DNA of 64,000 nucleotides from Calliopsis andreniformis. Lineage: Eukaryota; Arthropoda; Insecta; Hymenoptera; Andrenidae. The notes below the pieces were generated by a model. It did no database searches and had not been told where the DNA came from. It saw only the letters and a list, made by a program, of their open reading frames with translations. The stretch is from assembly GCF_051401765.1 (NCBI RefSeq), contig NW_027480449.1, positions 186,001 through 250,000 of the forward strand, read 5' to 3'. Shown one piece after another: positions 1-13,462 of the stretch. Numbering within the stretch: the first letter of the stretch is position 1; every line of letters begins with the position of its first letter. The position numbers and the translations under genes were made by a program.

Positions 1-844
1 CCTGACACTGGTCCTGACACTGACGCTTGTCCTGACACTGCACCTGAAACTGACACTGGTCCTGACACTGCTCCTGACACAGACACTGCTCCTCACACTG
101 CTCCTGACTCTGACACTGCACCTGAGAATGCTCCTGACACTGACACTGCTCCTCACACTGCTCCTGACACTGACACTGCACCTGAGAATGCTCCTGACAC
201 TGACGCTGCACCTGACACTGCTCCTGTCACTGCTCCTGACACTGACACTGACACTGCTCCTGACATTGACACTGCTACTGACACTGACACTGCTCCTGAC
301 ACTGCTCCTGACACTGACACTGCTCCTGACACTGCTCCTGACACTGACACTGCTGCTGATCCTGACAATGCTCCTGACACTGCTCCTGACACAGCTCCTG
401 ACACTGACACTGCTCCTGGCACTGACAGTGCACCTGACACTGCTCCTGACATAGACACTGCTCCTGAAACTGCTCCTGACACTGACACTGCTCCTGACAC
501 TGCTCCTGACACTGACACTGCTCCTCACACTGCTCCTGGCACTGACACTGCTGCTGACACTGCTCCTAACACAGACACTGCTGCTGATACTGACAATGCT
601 CCTGACATGGTTCCTGACATAGACACTGCTGCTGACACTGCTCCCGACACTGACACTGCTCCTGATACTGCTCTTGACACTGGTCCTGACACTGACGCTT
701 GTCCTGACACTGCACCTGAAACTGACACTGGTCCTGGCACTGCTCCTGACACAGACACTGCCCCTCACACTGCTCCTGACTCTGACACTGCACCTGAGAA
801 TGCTCCTGACACTGACGCTGCACCCGACACTGCTCCTGACGCTG

Positions 845-2105
845 CTCCTGTCACTGCTCCTGACACTGACCCTGACACTGCTCCTGACACTGACTCTGCT
901 CCTGACACTGACACTGCCACTGACACTGCCCCTGACCCTGCTCCTGACACTGCTCCTGCCACTGACACTGCCCCTGACACTGCTCCTGACGCTGCACCTG
1001 ACACTGACACTGCTCGCCACACTGCTCCTGACACTGACACTGCTCGTCACACTGCTCCTGACACTGACACTGGTCCTCACACTGCTCCTGTCACCGACAC
1101 TTGTCCGGACACTGCTCCTGAATCTGACACTGGTCCTGACACTGCTCCTGACACTGATACTGCTCCTCACACTGCTCCTGACACTGACACTGCAGCTGAG
1201 AATGCTCCTGACACTGACGCTGCACCTGACACTGCTCCTGTCACTGCTCCTGACACTGACACTGCTCCTGACACTGACACTGCTCCAGACACTGGTCCTG
1301 AGACTGCTCCTGACGCTGACACTGCTCCTGACACTGCTCCTGACACTGACACTCCTGCTGATCCTGACAATGCTCCTGACGCTGCTCCTGACACAGATCC
1401 TGACACTGACACTGCTCCTGGCACTGACAGTGCTTCTGACACTGCTCCTGACATAGACACTGCTCCAGACACTGCTCCTGAAATAGCTGCTGTCACTGAC
1501 ACATCTCCTGTCACTGCTCCTGACACTGACGGTGCTGCTGATCCTGAGAATGCTCCTGACACTGCTCCTGACACTGACTCTGCTCCTGACACTGCTGCTG
1601 ACACTGGCACAGCTGCTGTTCCTGAGAATACCCCTGAACCTGCTCCTCACACTGGCACTGCTACTGACCATGCTCCTGACACTGACAGTGCTGCTGATCC
1701 TGACAATGTTCCTGACACTGCTCCTGACACTGCTCCTGACACTGACACTGGCACTGACACAGCTCCAGACACTGACACTGCTCCTGTCGCTGCTCCTGAC
1801 ACTGACACTGACCCCGACACTGCTCCTGTCTCTGACACTGACCCTGACACTGCTCCTGACACAGCTCCTGACACTGACACTGCTCCTGACACTGCTCCTG
1901 ACACTGCTCCTGACTCTGACACTGCTCCTGACACTGCTCCTGATACTGACACTGGCACTGCTACTGACCATGCTGCTGACACTGACACTGCTGCTGATCC
2001 TGACAATGCTCCTGACACTGCTCCAGCCACTGACACTGACACTGCACCTGACACTACTCCTGAAATAGCTGCTGTCACTGACACTTCTCCTGTCACTGCT
2101 CCTGA
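845..2105 (+). repeat. Higher-order repeat, 2,172-bp pair, copy 1
   Basis: The same order of variant hexamers recurs 2,172 bp downstream. It runs from the CTGTCACTGCTCC context at 848 through the GAAATAG marker near 1,480 and the GTTCCTGAGAATACCCC marker near 1,620. The downstream copy is 30 bp shorter near 4,080. Confidence 0.85.
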
Positions 2106-3016
2106 CACTGGCACTGCTGCTATTCCTGAGAATGCCCGTGAATCTGCTCCTCACACTGACACTGCTCCTGACACTGCTCCTGACACTGACACTGCTCCTC
2201 ACACTGCTCCTGACACTGACTCTGCTCCTGATAATGACACTGACACTGCTCCTGATACTGACACTGACACTGCTCCTCACACTGCTTCTGACACTGCTCC
2301 TGACACTGACACTGCTCCAGCCACTGACACTGCTCCTGTCACTGACACTGCTCCTGTCACTGACACTGCTCGCCACACTGCTCCTAACACTGACACTGCT
2401 CCTGTCACTGCTCCTGACACAGGCACTGATGGTGAACCTGGCAATGCTCCCTACACAGCTCCTGACATTGGCACTGGTCCTGACTCTGCTCCTGACACTG
2501 ACACTGCCACTGACACTGCCCCTGACCCTGCTCCTGACACTGCTCCTGGCACTAACACTGCCCCTGACACTGCTCCTGACGCTGCACCTGACACTGACAC
2601 ATGTCCTGACACTGCTCCTGAAACTGACACTGGTCCTGACACTGCTCCTGACACTGACACTGCTCGTCACACTGCTCCTGACACTGACACTGCTCGTCAC
2701 ACTGCTCCTGACACTGACACTGGTCCTGTCACTGACACTGCTCCTCACACTGCTCCTGACACCGACACTTGTCCTGACACTGCTCCTGAATCTGACACTG
2801 GTCCTGACACTGCTCCTGACACTGACAGTGCTCCTCACACTGCTCCTGACACTGACACTGACACACCTCCTGGCACTGCTCCTGACACTGACACAGGTCC
2901 TGTCACTGACACTGCTCCTCACACTGCTCCTGACACTGACACTGCTCCTCACACTGCTCCTGACACTGACACTGCACCTGAGAATGATCCTGACACTGAC
3001 GCTGCACCTGACACTG

Positions 3017-4247
3017 CTCCTGTCACTGCTCCTGACACTGACCCTGACACTGCTCCTGACACTGACTCTGCTCCTGACACTGACACTGCCACTGACACTG
3101 CCCCTGACCCTGCTCCTGACACTGCTCCTGGCACTGACACTGCCCCTGACACTGCTCCTGACGCTGCACCTGACACTGACACTGCTCGCCACACTGCTCC
3201 TGACACTGACACTGCTCGTCACACTGCTCCTGACACTGACACTGGTCCTCACACTGCTCCTGTCACCGACACTTGTCCGGACACTGCTCCTGAATCTGAC
3301 ACTGGTCCTGACACTGCTCCTGACACTGATACTGCTCCTCACACTGCTCCTGACACTGACACTGCACCTGAGAATGTTCCTGACACTGACGCTGCACCTG
3401 ACACTGCTCCTGTCACTGCTCCTGACACTGACACTGCTCCTGACACTGACACTGCTCCAGACACTGGTCCTGACACTGCTCCTGACGCTGACACTGCTCC
3501 TGACACTGCTCCTGACACTGACACTGCTGCTGATCCTGACAATGCTCCTGACGCTGCTCCTGACACAGATCCTGACACTGACACTGCTCCTGGCACTGAC
3601 AGTGCTTCTGACACTGCTCCTGACATAGACACTGCTCCAGACACTGCTCCTGAAATAGCTGCTGTCACTGACACTTCTCCTGTCACTGCTCCTGACACTG
3701 ACGGTGCTGCTGATCCTGAGAATGCTCCTGACACTGCTCCTGACACTGACTCTGCTCCTGACACTGCTGCTGACACTGGCACAGCTGCTGTTCCTGAGAA
3801 TACCCCTGAACCTGCTCCTCACACTGGCACTGCTACTGACCATGCTCCTGACACTGACAGTGCTGCTGATCCTGACAATGTTCCTGACACTGCTCCTGAC
3901 ACTGCTCCTGACACTGACACTGGCACTGACACAGCTCCAGACACTGACACTGCTCCTGTCGCTGCTCCTGACACTGACACTGACCCCGACACTGCTCCTG
4001 TCTCTGACACTGACCCTGACACTGCTCCTGACACAGCTCCTGACACTGACACTGCTCCTGACACTGCTCCTGACACTGCTCCTGATACTGACACTGGCAC
4101 TGCTACTGACCATGCTGCTGACACTGACACTGCTGCTGATCCTGACAATGCTCCTGACACTGCTCCAGCCACTGACACTGACACTGCACCTGACACTACT
4201 CCTGAAATAGCTGCTGTCACTGACACTTCTCCTGTCACTGCTCCTGA
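3017..4247 (+). repeat. Higher-order repeat, 2,172-bp pair, copy 2
   Basis: This is the second copy of the block at 845-2,105. It keeps the marker order and lacks 30 bp (five hexamers) relative to copy 1 in the run that follows CCTGACACAGCTCC. Confidence 0.85.
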
Positions 4248-4580
4248 CACTGACGGTGCTGCTGATCCTGAGAATGCTCCTGACACTGCTCCTGACACTG
4301 ACACTGCTCCTGACACTGCTGCTGACACTGGCACTGCTGCTATTCCTGAGAATGCCCGTGAATCTGCTCCTCACACTGACACTGCTCCTGACACTGCTCC
4401 TGACACTGACACTGCTCCTGACACTGACACTGCTCCTCACACTGCTCCTGACACTGACTCTGCTCCTGACGCTGCTCCTGACACTGACACTGTCACTGCT
4501 CCTGACACTGACTCTGCTTCTGACACTGCTACTGACACTGACACTGCTCCTGACACTGCTCCTGACACTGACACTGCTCC

Positions 4581-5282
4581 TCACACTGCTCCTGGCACTG
4601 ACACTGCTGCTGACACTGCTCCTAACACAGACACTGCTGCTGATACTGACAATGCTCCTGACATGGATCCTGACATAGACACTGCTGCTGACACTGCTCC
4701 CGACACTGACACTGCTCCTGATACTGCTCTTGACACTGCTCCTGACACTGACGCTTGTCCTGACACTGCACCTGAAACTGACACTGGTCCTGACACTGCT
4801 CCTGACACAGACACTGCCCCTCACACTGCTCCTGACTCTGACACTGCACCGGAGAATGCTCCTGACACTGACGCTGCACCCGACACTGCTCCTGACGCTG
4901 CACCTGACACTGCTCCTGACACAGGCACTGCTCGTGATACTGCCACTGACACTGACACTGCTCCTGACACAGCTTCTGACACAGACACTGCTCCTGACAC
5001 TGCTCCTGACACTGCTCCTGACTGAGACACTGCTCCTGACACTGCTCCTGATACTGACACTGGCACTGCCACTGACCATGCTCCTGACACTGATACTGCT
5101 GGTGATCCTGACAATGCTCCTGACGCAGCTCCAGTCACTGACACTGACACTGCACCTGACACTACTCCTGAAATAGCTGCTGTCACTGACACTTCTCCTG
5201 TCACTGCTCCTGACACTGACGGTGCTGCTGATCCTGAGAATGCTCCTGACACTGCTCCTGACACTGCTGCTGACACTGGCAC
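4581..5282 (+). repeat. 702-bp dispersed block, copy 1 of 5 (TGA subfamily)
   Basis: First member of a five-copy block, each member exactly 702 bp by its internal landmarks (others at 7,401, 9,801, 17,467 and 30,769). It holds CCTGACATGGATCC near 4,660 (GGTTCC in the others), the GACGCTTGTCC run, and GACTGAGAC at 5,020-5,028. The TGA at 5,023-5,025 closes the Ala-Pro-Asp-Thr frame. It is the most diverged of the five (GGATCC for GGTTCC, CACCGGAG for CACCTGAG). Confidence 0.85.
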
Positions 5283-5487
5283 TGCAGCTGTTCCTGAGAA
5301 TGCCCCTGAATCTGCTCCTCACACTGACACTGCTCCTGACACTGCTCCTGACACTGACACTGCTCCTCACACTGCTCCTGACACTGACACTGCTCCTGAT
5401 AATGACACTGACACTGCTCCTGTCGCTGCTCCTGACACAGACACTGACCCCGACACTGCTCCTGTCTCTGACACTGACCCTGGCACT

Positions 5488-8415
5488 GCTCCTGACACTG
5501 CTCCTGGCACTAACACTGCCCCTGACACTGCTCCTGACGCTGCACCTGACACTGACACTTGTCCTGACAGTGCTCCTGAAACTGACACTGGTCCTGACAC
5601 TGCTCCTGACACTGACACTGCTCGTCACACTGCTCCTGACACTGACACTGCTCGTCACACTGCTCCTGACACTGACACTGCTCCTGACGCTGCACCTGAC
5701 ACTGACACTTGTCCTGACAGTGCTCCTGACACTGACACTGCTCCTCACACTGCTCCTGACACTGACACTGCACCTGAGAATGCTCCTGACACTGACGCTG
5801 CTCCTGACACTGCTCCTGTCACTGCTCCTGACACTGACACTGGCACTGACACAGCTCCAGCCACTGACACTGCTCCTGCCGCTGCTCCTGGCACTGACAC
5901 TGACCCCGACACTGCTCCTGTCTCTGACACTGACCCTGACACGGCTCCTGACACTGACGCTGCTCCTGACACTGCTCCTGAAACTGCTCCAGACACTGAC
6001 ACAGCTCCTAACACTGCTCCTGACGCTGACACTACCCCTGACACTGTTCCTAACATTGCAGCTGTCACTGACACTGCTCCTGACACTGGCACTGGACCTG
6101 ACACTGCTCCTGACACTGACACTGCTCCTGCCACTGTTCCTGACACTGCTGCCCACAACGACACTGCTCCTGACACTGCTCCTCACACTGCTCCTGATAC
6201 TGACACTGGCACTGCTACTGACCATGCTCCTGACACTGACACTGCTGCTGATCCTGACAATGCTCCTGACACTGCTCCAGTCACTGACACTGACACTGCA
6301 CCTGACACTGCTCCTGAAATAGCTGCTGTCACTGACACTTCTCCTGTCACTGCTCCTGACACAGGCACTGCTGGTGATCCTGGCAATGCTCCCTACACAG
6401 CTCCTGACATTGGCACTGGTCCTGACTCTGCTCCTGACACTGACACTGCTCGTCACACTGCTCCTGACACTGACACTGCACCTGAGAATGCTCCTGACAC
6501 TCACGCTGCACCTGACACTGCTCCTGACACTGCACCTGACACTGCTCCTGACACTGCACCTGACACTGCTCTTGACACAGACACTGCTCCTGATACTGGC
6601 GCTGACACTGCTCCTGACACTGACGCTGGTCCTGTCACTGACACTGCTCCTCACACTGCTCCTGACACCGACACTGCACCTGAGAATGCTCCTGACACTG
6701 ACGCTGCACCTGACACTGCTCCTGTCACTGCTCCTGACACTGACACTGACACTGCTCCTGACACTGACACTGCTATTGACACTGACACTGCTCCTGACAC
6801 TGCTCCTGACACTGACACTGCTGCTGACACTGACACTGCTCCTGACACTGCTCCTGACACTGACACTGCTGCTGATCCTGACAATGCTCCTGACACTGCT
6901 CCTGACACAGCTCCTGACACTGACACTGCTCCTGGCACTGACAGCGCTCCTGACACTGCTCCTGACATAGACACTGCTCCTGACACTGCACCTGAAACTG
7001 ACACTGGTCCTGACACTGCTCCTGACACAGACACTGCTCCTCACACTGCTCCTGACTCTGACACTGCACCTGAGAATGCTCCTGACACTGACACTGCTCC
7101 TCACACTGCTCCTGACACTGACACTGCATCTGAGAATGCTCCTGACACTGACGCTGCACCTGACACTGCTCCTGTCACTGCTCCTGACACTGACACTGCT
7201 CCTGACACTGCTCCTGACACTGACACTGCTGCTGATCCTGACAATGCTCCTGACACTGCTCCTGACACAGCTCCTGACACTGACACTGCTCCTGGCACTG
7301 ACAGTGCACCTGACACTGCTCCTGACATAGACACTGCTCCTGAAACTGCTCCTGACACTGACACTGCTCCTGACACTGCTCCTGACACTGACACTGCTCC
7401 TCACACTGCTCCTGGCACTGACACTGCTGCTGACACTGCTCCTAACACAGACACTGCTGCTGATACTGACAATGCTCCTGACATGGTTCCTGACATAGAC
7501 ACTGCTGCTGACACTGCTCCCGACACTGACACTGCTCCTGATACTGCTCTTGACACTGGTCCTGATACTGACGCTTGTCCTGACACTGCACCTGAAACTG
7601 ACACTGGTCCTGGCACTGCTCCTGACACAGACACTGCCCCTCACACTGCTCCTGACTCTGACACTGCACCTGAGAATGCTCCTGACACTGACGCTGCACC
7701 CGACACTGCTCCTGACGCTGCACCTGACACTGCTCCTGACACAGGCACTGCTCGTGATACTGCCACTGACACTGACACTGCTCCTGACACAGCTTCTGAC
7801 ACAGACACTGCTCCTGACACTGCTCCTGACACTGCTCCTGACTGAGACACTGCTCCTGACACTGCTCCTGATACTGACACTGGCACTGCCACTGACCATG
7901 CTCCTGACACTGACACTGCTGGTGATCCTGACAATGCTCCTGACGCAGCTCCAGTCACTGACACTGACACTGCACCTGACACTACTCCTGAAATAGCTGC
8001 TGTCACTGACACTTCTCCTGTCACTGCTCCTGACACTGACGGTGCTGCTGATCCTGAGAATGCTCCTGACACTGCTCCTGACACTGCTGCTGACACTGGC
8101 ACTGCAGCTGTTCCTGAGAATGCCCCTGAATCTGCTCCTCACACTGACACTGCTCCTGACACTGCTCCTGACACTGACACTGCTCCTCACACTGCTCCTG
8201 ACACTGACACTGCTCCTGATAATGACACTGACACTGCTCCTGTCGCTGCTCCTGACACAGACACTGACCCCGACACTGCTCCTGTCTCTGACACTGACCC
8301 TGACACTGCTCCTGACACAGCTCATGACACTGACACTGCTCCTGACACTGCTCCTGACACTGCTCCTGACTCTGACACTGCTCCTGATACTGACACTGGC
8401 ACTGCTACTGACCAT
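5488..8415 (+). repeat. ~2.9-kb block duplicated at 15.6-18.5 kb
   Basis: Landmarks match the block at 15,596-18,482 in order, with spacing falling from 10,108 to 10,090 to 10,066 bp. The other copy has therefore lost 18 and 24 bp. The part from about 5,990 onward is present a third time at 29,070-31,798. Confidence 0.85.
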
Positions 8416-9162
8416 GCTGCTGACACTGACACTGCTGCTGATCCTGACAATGCTCCTGACACTGCTCCAGCCACTGACACTGACACTGCACCTGACACTA
8501 CTCCTGAAATAGCTGCTGTCACTGACACTTCTCCTGTCACTGCTCCTGACACTGACGGTGCTGCTGATCCTGAGAATGCTCCTGACACTGCTCCTGACAC
8601 TGACACTGCTCCTGACACTGCTGCTGACACTGGCACTGCTGCTATTCCTGAGAATGCCCGTGAATCTGCTCCTCACACTGACACTGCTCCTGACACTGCT
8701 CCTGATACTGACACTGCTCCTCACACTGCTCCTGACACTGACTCTGCTCCTGACGCTGCTCCTGACACTGACACTGTCACTGCTCCTGACACTGACTCTG
8801 CTTCTGACACTGATACTGACACTGACACTGCTCCTGATACTGACACTGACACTGCTCCTCACACTGCTCCTGACACTGCTCCTGACACTGACACTGCTCC
8901 AGCCACTGACACTGCTCCTGTCACTGACACTGCTCCTGTCACTGACACTGCTCGCCACACTGCTCCTAACACTGACACTGCTCCTGTCACTGCTCCTGAC
9001 ACAGGCACTCATGGTGATCCTGGCAATGCTCCCTACACAGCTCCTGACATTGGCACTGGTCCTGACTCTGCTCCTGACACTGACACTGCCACTGACACTG
9101 CCCCTGACCCTGCTCCTGACACTGCTCCTGGCACTAACACTGCCCCTGACACTGCTCCTGAC
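7391..9162 (+). repeat. 2,400-bp tandem pair, copy 1
   Basis: Near-identical to 9,791-11,562 at a constant 2,400-bp spacing. Differences seen include CCTGATACT versus CCTGACACT near 8,701 and ACAGGCACTC versus ACAGACACTC near 9,001. The copies part company at 9,163, where copy 1 continues ACACTGACTC and copy 2 continues ACGCTGCACC. The 702-bp TGA block at 7,401-8,102 lies inside it. Confidence 0.9.
7401..8102 (+). repeat. 702-bp dispersed block, copy 2 of 5 (TGA subfamily)
   Basis: The TGA stands at 7,843-7,845. The block carries GATACTGACGCTTGTCC near 7,564, a private variant shared with the copies at 9,801 and 17,467 but not with those at 4,581 or 30,769. These three are therefore closer relatives. 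Confidence 0.88.
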
Positions 9163-9790
9163 ACTGACTCTGCTCCTGACACTGACACTGCCACTGACAC
9201 TGCCCCTGACCCTGCTCCTGACACTGCTCCTGGCACTGAAACTGCCCCTGACACTGCTCCTGACGCTGCACCTGACACTGACACTGCTCGTCACACTGCT
9301 CCTGACACTGACACTGCTCGTCACACTGCTCCTGACACTGACACTGGTCCTCACACTGCTCCTGTCACCGACACTTGTCCGGACACTGCTCCTGAATCTG
9401 ACACTGGTCCTGACACTGCTCCTGACACTGATACTGCTCCTCACACTGCTCCTGACACTGACACTGCACCTGAGAATGCTCCTGACACTGACGCTGCACC
9501 TGACACTGCTCCTGTCACTGCTCCTGACACTGACACTGCTCCTGACACTGACACTGCTCCAGACACTGGTCCTGACACTGCTCCTGACGCTGACACTGCT
9601 CCTGACACTGCTCCTGACACTGACACTGCTGCTAATCCTGACAATGCTCCTGACGCTGCTCCTGACACAGATCCTGACACTGACACTGCTCCTGGCACTG
9701 ACAGTGCTTCTGACACTGCTCCTGACATAGACACTGCTCCAGACACTGCTCCTGATACTGACACTGCTCCTGACACTGCTCCTGACACTT

Positions 9791-11562
9791 ACACTGCTCC
9801 TCACACTGCTCCTGGCACTGACACTGCTGCTGACACTGCTCCTAACACAGACACTGCTGCTGATACTGACAATGCTCCTGACATGGTTCCTGACATAGAC
9901 ACTGCTGCTGACACTGCTCCCGACACTGACACTGCTCCTGATACTGCTCTTGACACTGGTCCTGATACTGACGCTTGTCCTGACACTGCACCTGAAACTG
10001 ACACTGGTCCTGGCACTGCTCCTGACACAGACACTGCCCCTCACACTGCTCCTGACTCTGACACTGCACCTGAGAATGCTCCTGACACTGACGCTGCACC
10101 CGACACTGCTCCTGACGCTGCACCTGACACTGCTCCTGACACAGGCACTGCTCGTGATACTGCCACTGACACTGACACTGCTCCTGACACAGCTTCTGAC
10201 ACAGACACTGCTCCTGACACTGCTCCTGACACTGCTCCTGACTGAGACACTGCTCCTGACACTGCTCCTGATACTGACACTGGCACTGCCACTGACCATG
10301 CTCCTGACACTGACACTGCTGGTGATCCTGACAATGCTCCTGACGCAGCTCCAGTCACTGACACTGACACTGCACCTGACACTACTCCTGAAATAGCTGC
10401 TGTCACTGACACTTCTCCTGTCACTGCTCCTGACACTGACGGTGCTGCTGATCCTGAGAATGCTCCTGACACTGCTCCTGACACTGCTGCTGACACTGGC
10501 ACTGCAGCTGTTCCTGAGAATGCCCCTGAATCTGCTCCTCACACTGACACTGCTCCTGACACTGCTCCTGACACTGACACTGCTCCTCACACTGCTCCTG
10601 ACACTGACACTGCTCCTGATAATGACACTGACACTGCTCCTGTCGCTGCTCCTGACACAGACACTGACCCCGACACTGCTCCTGTCTCTGACACTGACCC
10701 TGACACTGCTCCTGACACAGCTCATGACACTGACACTGCTCCTGACACTGCTCCTGACACTGCTCCTGACTCTGACACTGCTCCTGATACTGACACTGGC
10801 ACTGCTACTGACCATGCTGCTGACACTGACACTGCTGCTGATCCTGACAATGCTCCTGACACTGCTCCAGCCACTGACACTGACACTGCACCTGACACTA
10901 CTCCTGAAATAGCTGCTGTCACTGACACTTCTCCTGTCACTGCTCCTGACACTGACGGTGCTGCTGATCCTGAGAATGCTCCTGACACTGCTCCTGACAC
11001 TGACACTGCTCCTGACACTGCTGCTGACACTGGCACTGCTGCTATTCCTGAGAATGCCCGTGAATCTGCTCCTCACACTGACACTGCTCCTGACACTGCT
11101 CCTGACACTGACACTGCTCCTCACACTGCTCCTGACACTGACTCTGCTCCTGACGCTGCTCCTGACACTGACACTGTCACTGCTCCTGACACTGACTCTG
11201 CTTCTGACACTGATACTGACACTGACACTGCTCCTGATACTGACACTGACACTGCTCCTCACACTGCTCCTGACACTGCTCCTGACACTGACACTGCTCC
11301 AGCCACTGACACTGCTCCTGTCACTGACACTGCTCCTGTCACTGACACTGCTCGCCACACTGCTCCTAACACTGACACTACTCCTGTCACTGCTCCTGAC
11401 ACAGACACTCATGGTGATCCTGGCAATGCTCCCTACACAGCTCCTGACATTGGCACTGGTCCTGACTCTGCTCCTGACACTGACACTGCCACTGACACTG
11501 CCCCTGACCCTGCTCCTGACACTGCTCCTGGCACTAACACTGCCCCTGACACTGCTCCTGAC
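9791..11562 (+). repeat. 2,400-bp tandem pair, copy 2
   Basis: Downstream partner of 7,391-9,162. It contains its own 702-bp TGA block (9,801-10,502). Looser similarity between the two regions continues upstream of the marked start, so the original unit was probably larger than the part that is still nearly identical. Confidence 0.9.
9801..10502 (+). repeat. 702-bp dispersed block, copy 3 of 5 (TGA subfamily)
   Basis: The TGA stands at 10,243-10,245. It was carried here by the 2,400-bp tandem duplication of the 7,401 copy. Confidence 0.88.
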
Positions 11563-11930
11563 GCTGCACCTGACACTGACACATGTCCTGACACTGCTCC
11601 TGAAACTGACACTGGTCCTGACACTGCTCCTGACACTGACACTGCTCGTCACACTGCTCCTGACACTAACACTGCTCGTCACACTGCTCCTGACACTGAC
11701 ACTGGTCCTGTCACTGACACTACTCCTCACACTGCTCCTGACACCGACACTTGTCCTGACACTGCTCCTGAATCTGACACTGGTCCTGACACTGCTCCTG
11801 ACACTGACAGTGCTCCTCACACTGCTCCTGACACTGACACTGACACACCTCCTGGCACTGCTCCTGACACTGACACAGGTCCTGTCACTGACACTGCTCC
11901 TCACACTGCTCCTGACACTGACACTGCTCC

Positions 11931-11936
11931 TCAACT
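11931..11936 (+). other. Register shift, -1 base
   Basis: CCTCAACTGCTCC stands where the array norm is CCTCACACTGCTCC less one base. From here the Ala-Pro-Asp-Thr phase moves to the next frame. The long Ser-Val-Arg-Ser frame on the - strand, open from base 1, loses its phase at this point. I see no second copy of this exact shift in the window. Confidence 0.9.
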
Positions 11937-13462
11937 GCTCCTGACACTGACACTGCACCTGAGAATGATCCTGACACTGACGCTGCACCTGACACTGCTC
12001 CTGTCACTGCTCCTGACACTGACCCTGACACTGCTCCTGACACTGACTCTGCTCCTGACACTGACACTGCCACTGACACTGCCCCTGACCCTGCTCCTGA
12101 CACTGCTCCTGGCACTGAAACTGCCCCTGACACTGCTCCTGACGCTGCACCTGACACTGACACTGCTCGTCACACTGCTCCTGACACTGACACTGCTCGT
12201 CACACTGCTCCTGACACTGACACTGGTCCTCACACTGCTCCTGTCACCGACACTTGTCCGGACACTGCTCCTGAATCTGACACTGGTCCTGACACTGCTC
12301 CTGACACTGATACTGCTCCTCACACTGCTCCTGACACTGACACTGGACCTGAGAATGCTCCTGACACTGACGCTGCACCTGACACTGCTCCTGTCACTGC
12401 TCCTGACACTGACACTGCTCCTGACATTGACACTGCTCCAGACACTGGTCCTGACACTGCTCCTGACGCTGACACTGCTCCTGACACTGCTCCTGACACT
12501 GACACTGCTGCTAATCCTGACAATGCTCCTGACGCTGCTCCTGACACAGATCCTGACACTGACACTGCTCCTGGCACTGACAGTGCTTCTGACACTGCTC
12601 CTGACATAGACACTGCTCCAGACACTGCTCCTGATACTGACACTGCTCCTGACACTGCTCCTGACACTTACACTGCTCCTCACACTGCTCCTGGCACTGA
12701 CACTGCTGCTGACACTGCTCCTAACACAGACACTGCTGCTGATACTGTCAATGCTCCTGACACGGCTCCTGACACAGACACTGCTCCTGACACTGCTCCC
12801 GACACTGACACTGCTCCTGATACTGCTCCTGACACTGGTCCTGACACTGACGCTTGTCCTGACACTGCTCCTGAAACTGAAACAGGTCCTGACACTGCTC
12901 CTGACAGAGACACTGCCCCTCACACTGCTCCTGACACTGACACTGCACCTGAGAATGCTCCTGACACTGACGCTGCACCCGACACTGCTCCTGACGCTGC
13001 ACCTGACACTGCTCCTGACACAGGCACTGCTCCTGATACTGCCACTGACACTGCTCCTGACCCTGCTCCTGACACTGCTCCTGACACTGACACTGCTCCT
13101 GACACTGCTCCTGACACTGACAGTGCTCCTGACACTGCTCCTGACACTGACACTGACACACCTCCTGGCACTGCTCCTGACACTGACACTGGTCCTGTCA
13201 CTGACACTGCTCCTCACACTGCTCCTGACACTGACACTGCTCCTCACACTGCTCCTGACACTGACACTGCACCTGAGAATGCTCCTGACACTGACGCTGC
13301 ACCTGACACTGCTCCTGTCACTGCTCCTGACACTGACACTGGCACTGACACAGCTCCAGCCACTGACACTGCTCCTGTCGCTGCTCCTGGCACTGACACT
13401 GACCCCGACACAGCTCCTGTCTCTGACACTGACCCTGACACGGCTCCTGACACTGACGCTGC

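Larger units (their letters stand above)
607..5025 (+). other. 1,472-codon open frame, probably not a gene
   Basis: The translation is almost entirely Ala, Pro, Asp and Thr (units such as APDTDTAPDT), with scattered His, Val, Gly, Glu, Asn and Ile. It would be strongly acidic with very many Thr sites, like a mucin-type stalk in composition only. The frame is in fact open from base 1, and the ATG is just a variant of GACATA, so nothing marks a true start. There is no signal peptide, no membrane segment and no non-repeat domain. It ends at the amplified TGA at 5,023. The consensus codons GAC, ACT, GCT and CCT are each two changes from any stop, so a frame of this length is expected by chance. 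Confidence 0.85.
1..11930 (-). other. Antisense Ser-Val-Arg-Ser phase open across 11.9 kb to the left edge
   Basis: In the codon phase of the sense Ala-Pro-Asp-Thr frame I see no TCA, CTA or TTA triplet from base 1 to the one-base loss at 11,933. The opposite strand is therefore open for nearly 4,000 codons and leaves the window unfinished. The TCA that closes this phase elsewhere is TGA in the blocks at 5,023, 7,843 and 10,243, which keeps this strand open while closing the other. Confidence 0.7.

Noticed and set aside
566..823. Cys-Gln-Glu-Gln frames on the - strand as coiled-coil or polyglutamine-type proteins
   Set aside because: They are short, end wherever a single-base variant makes TGA or TAG, and are mere shadows of the hexamer.
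4484..4500. TGACACTGTCA near-palindrome as a hairpin, operator or terminator
   Set aside because: The stem is five bases with a one-base loop, and arises wherever CTGACA meets CTGTCA. There is no U-tract or other terminator feature.
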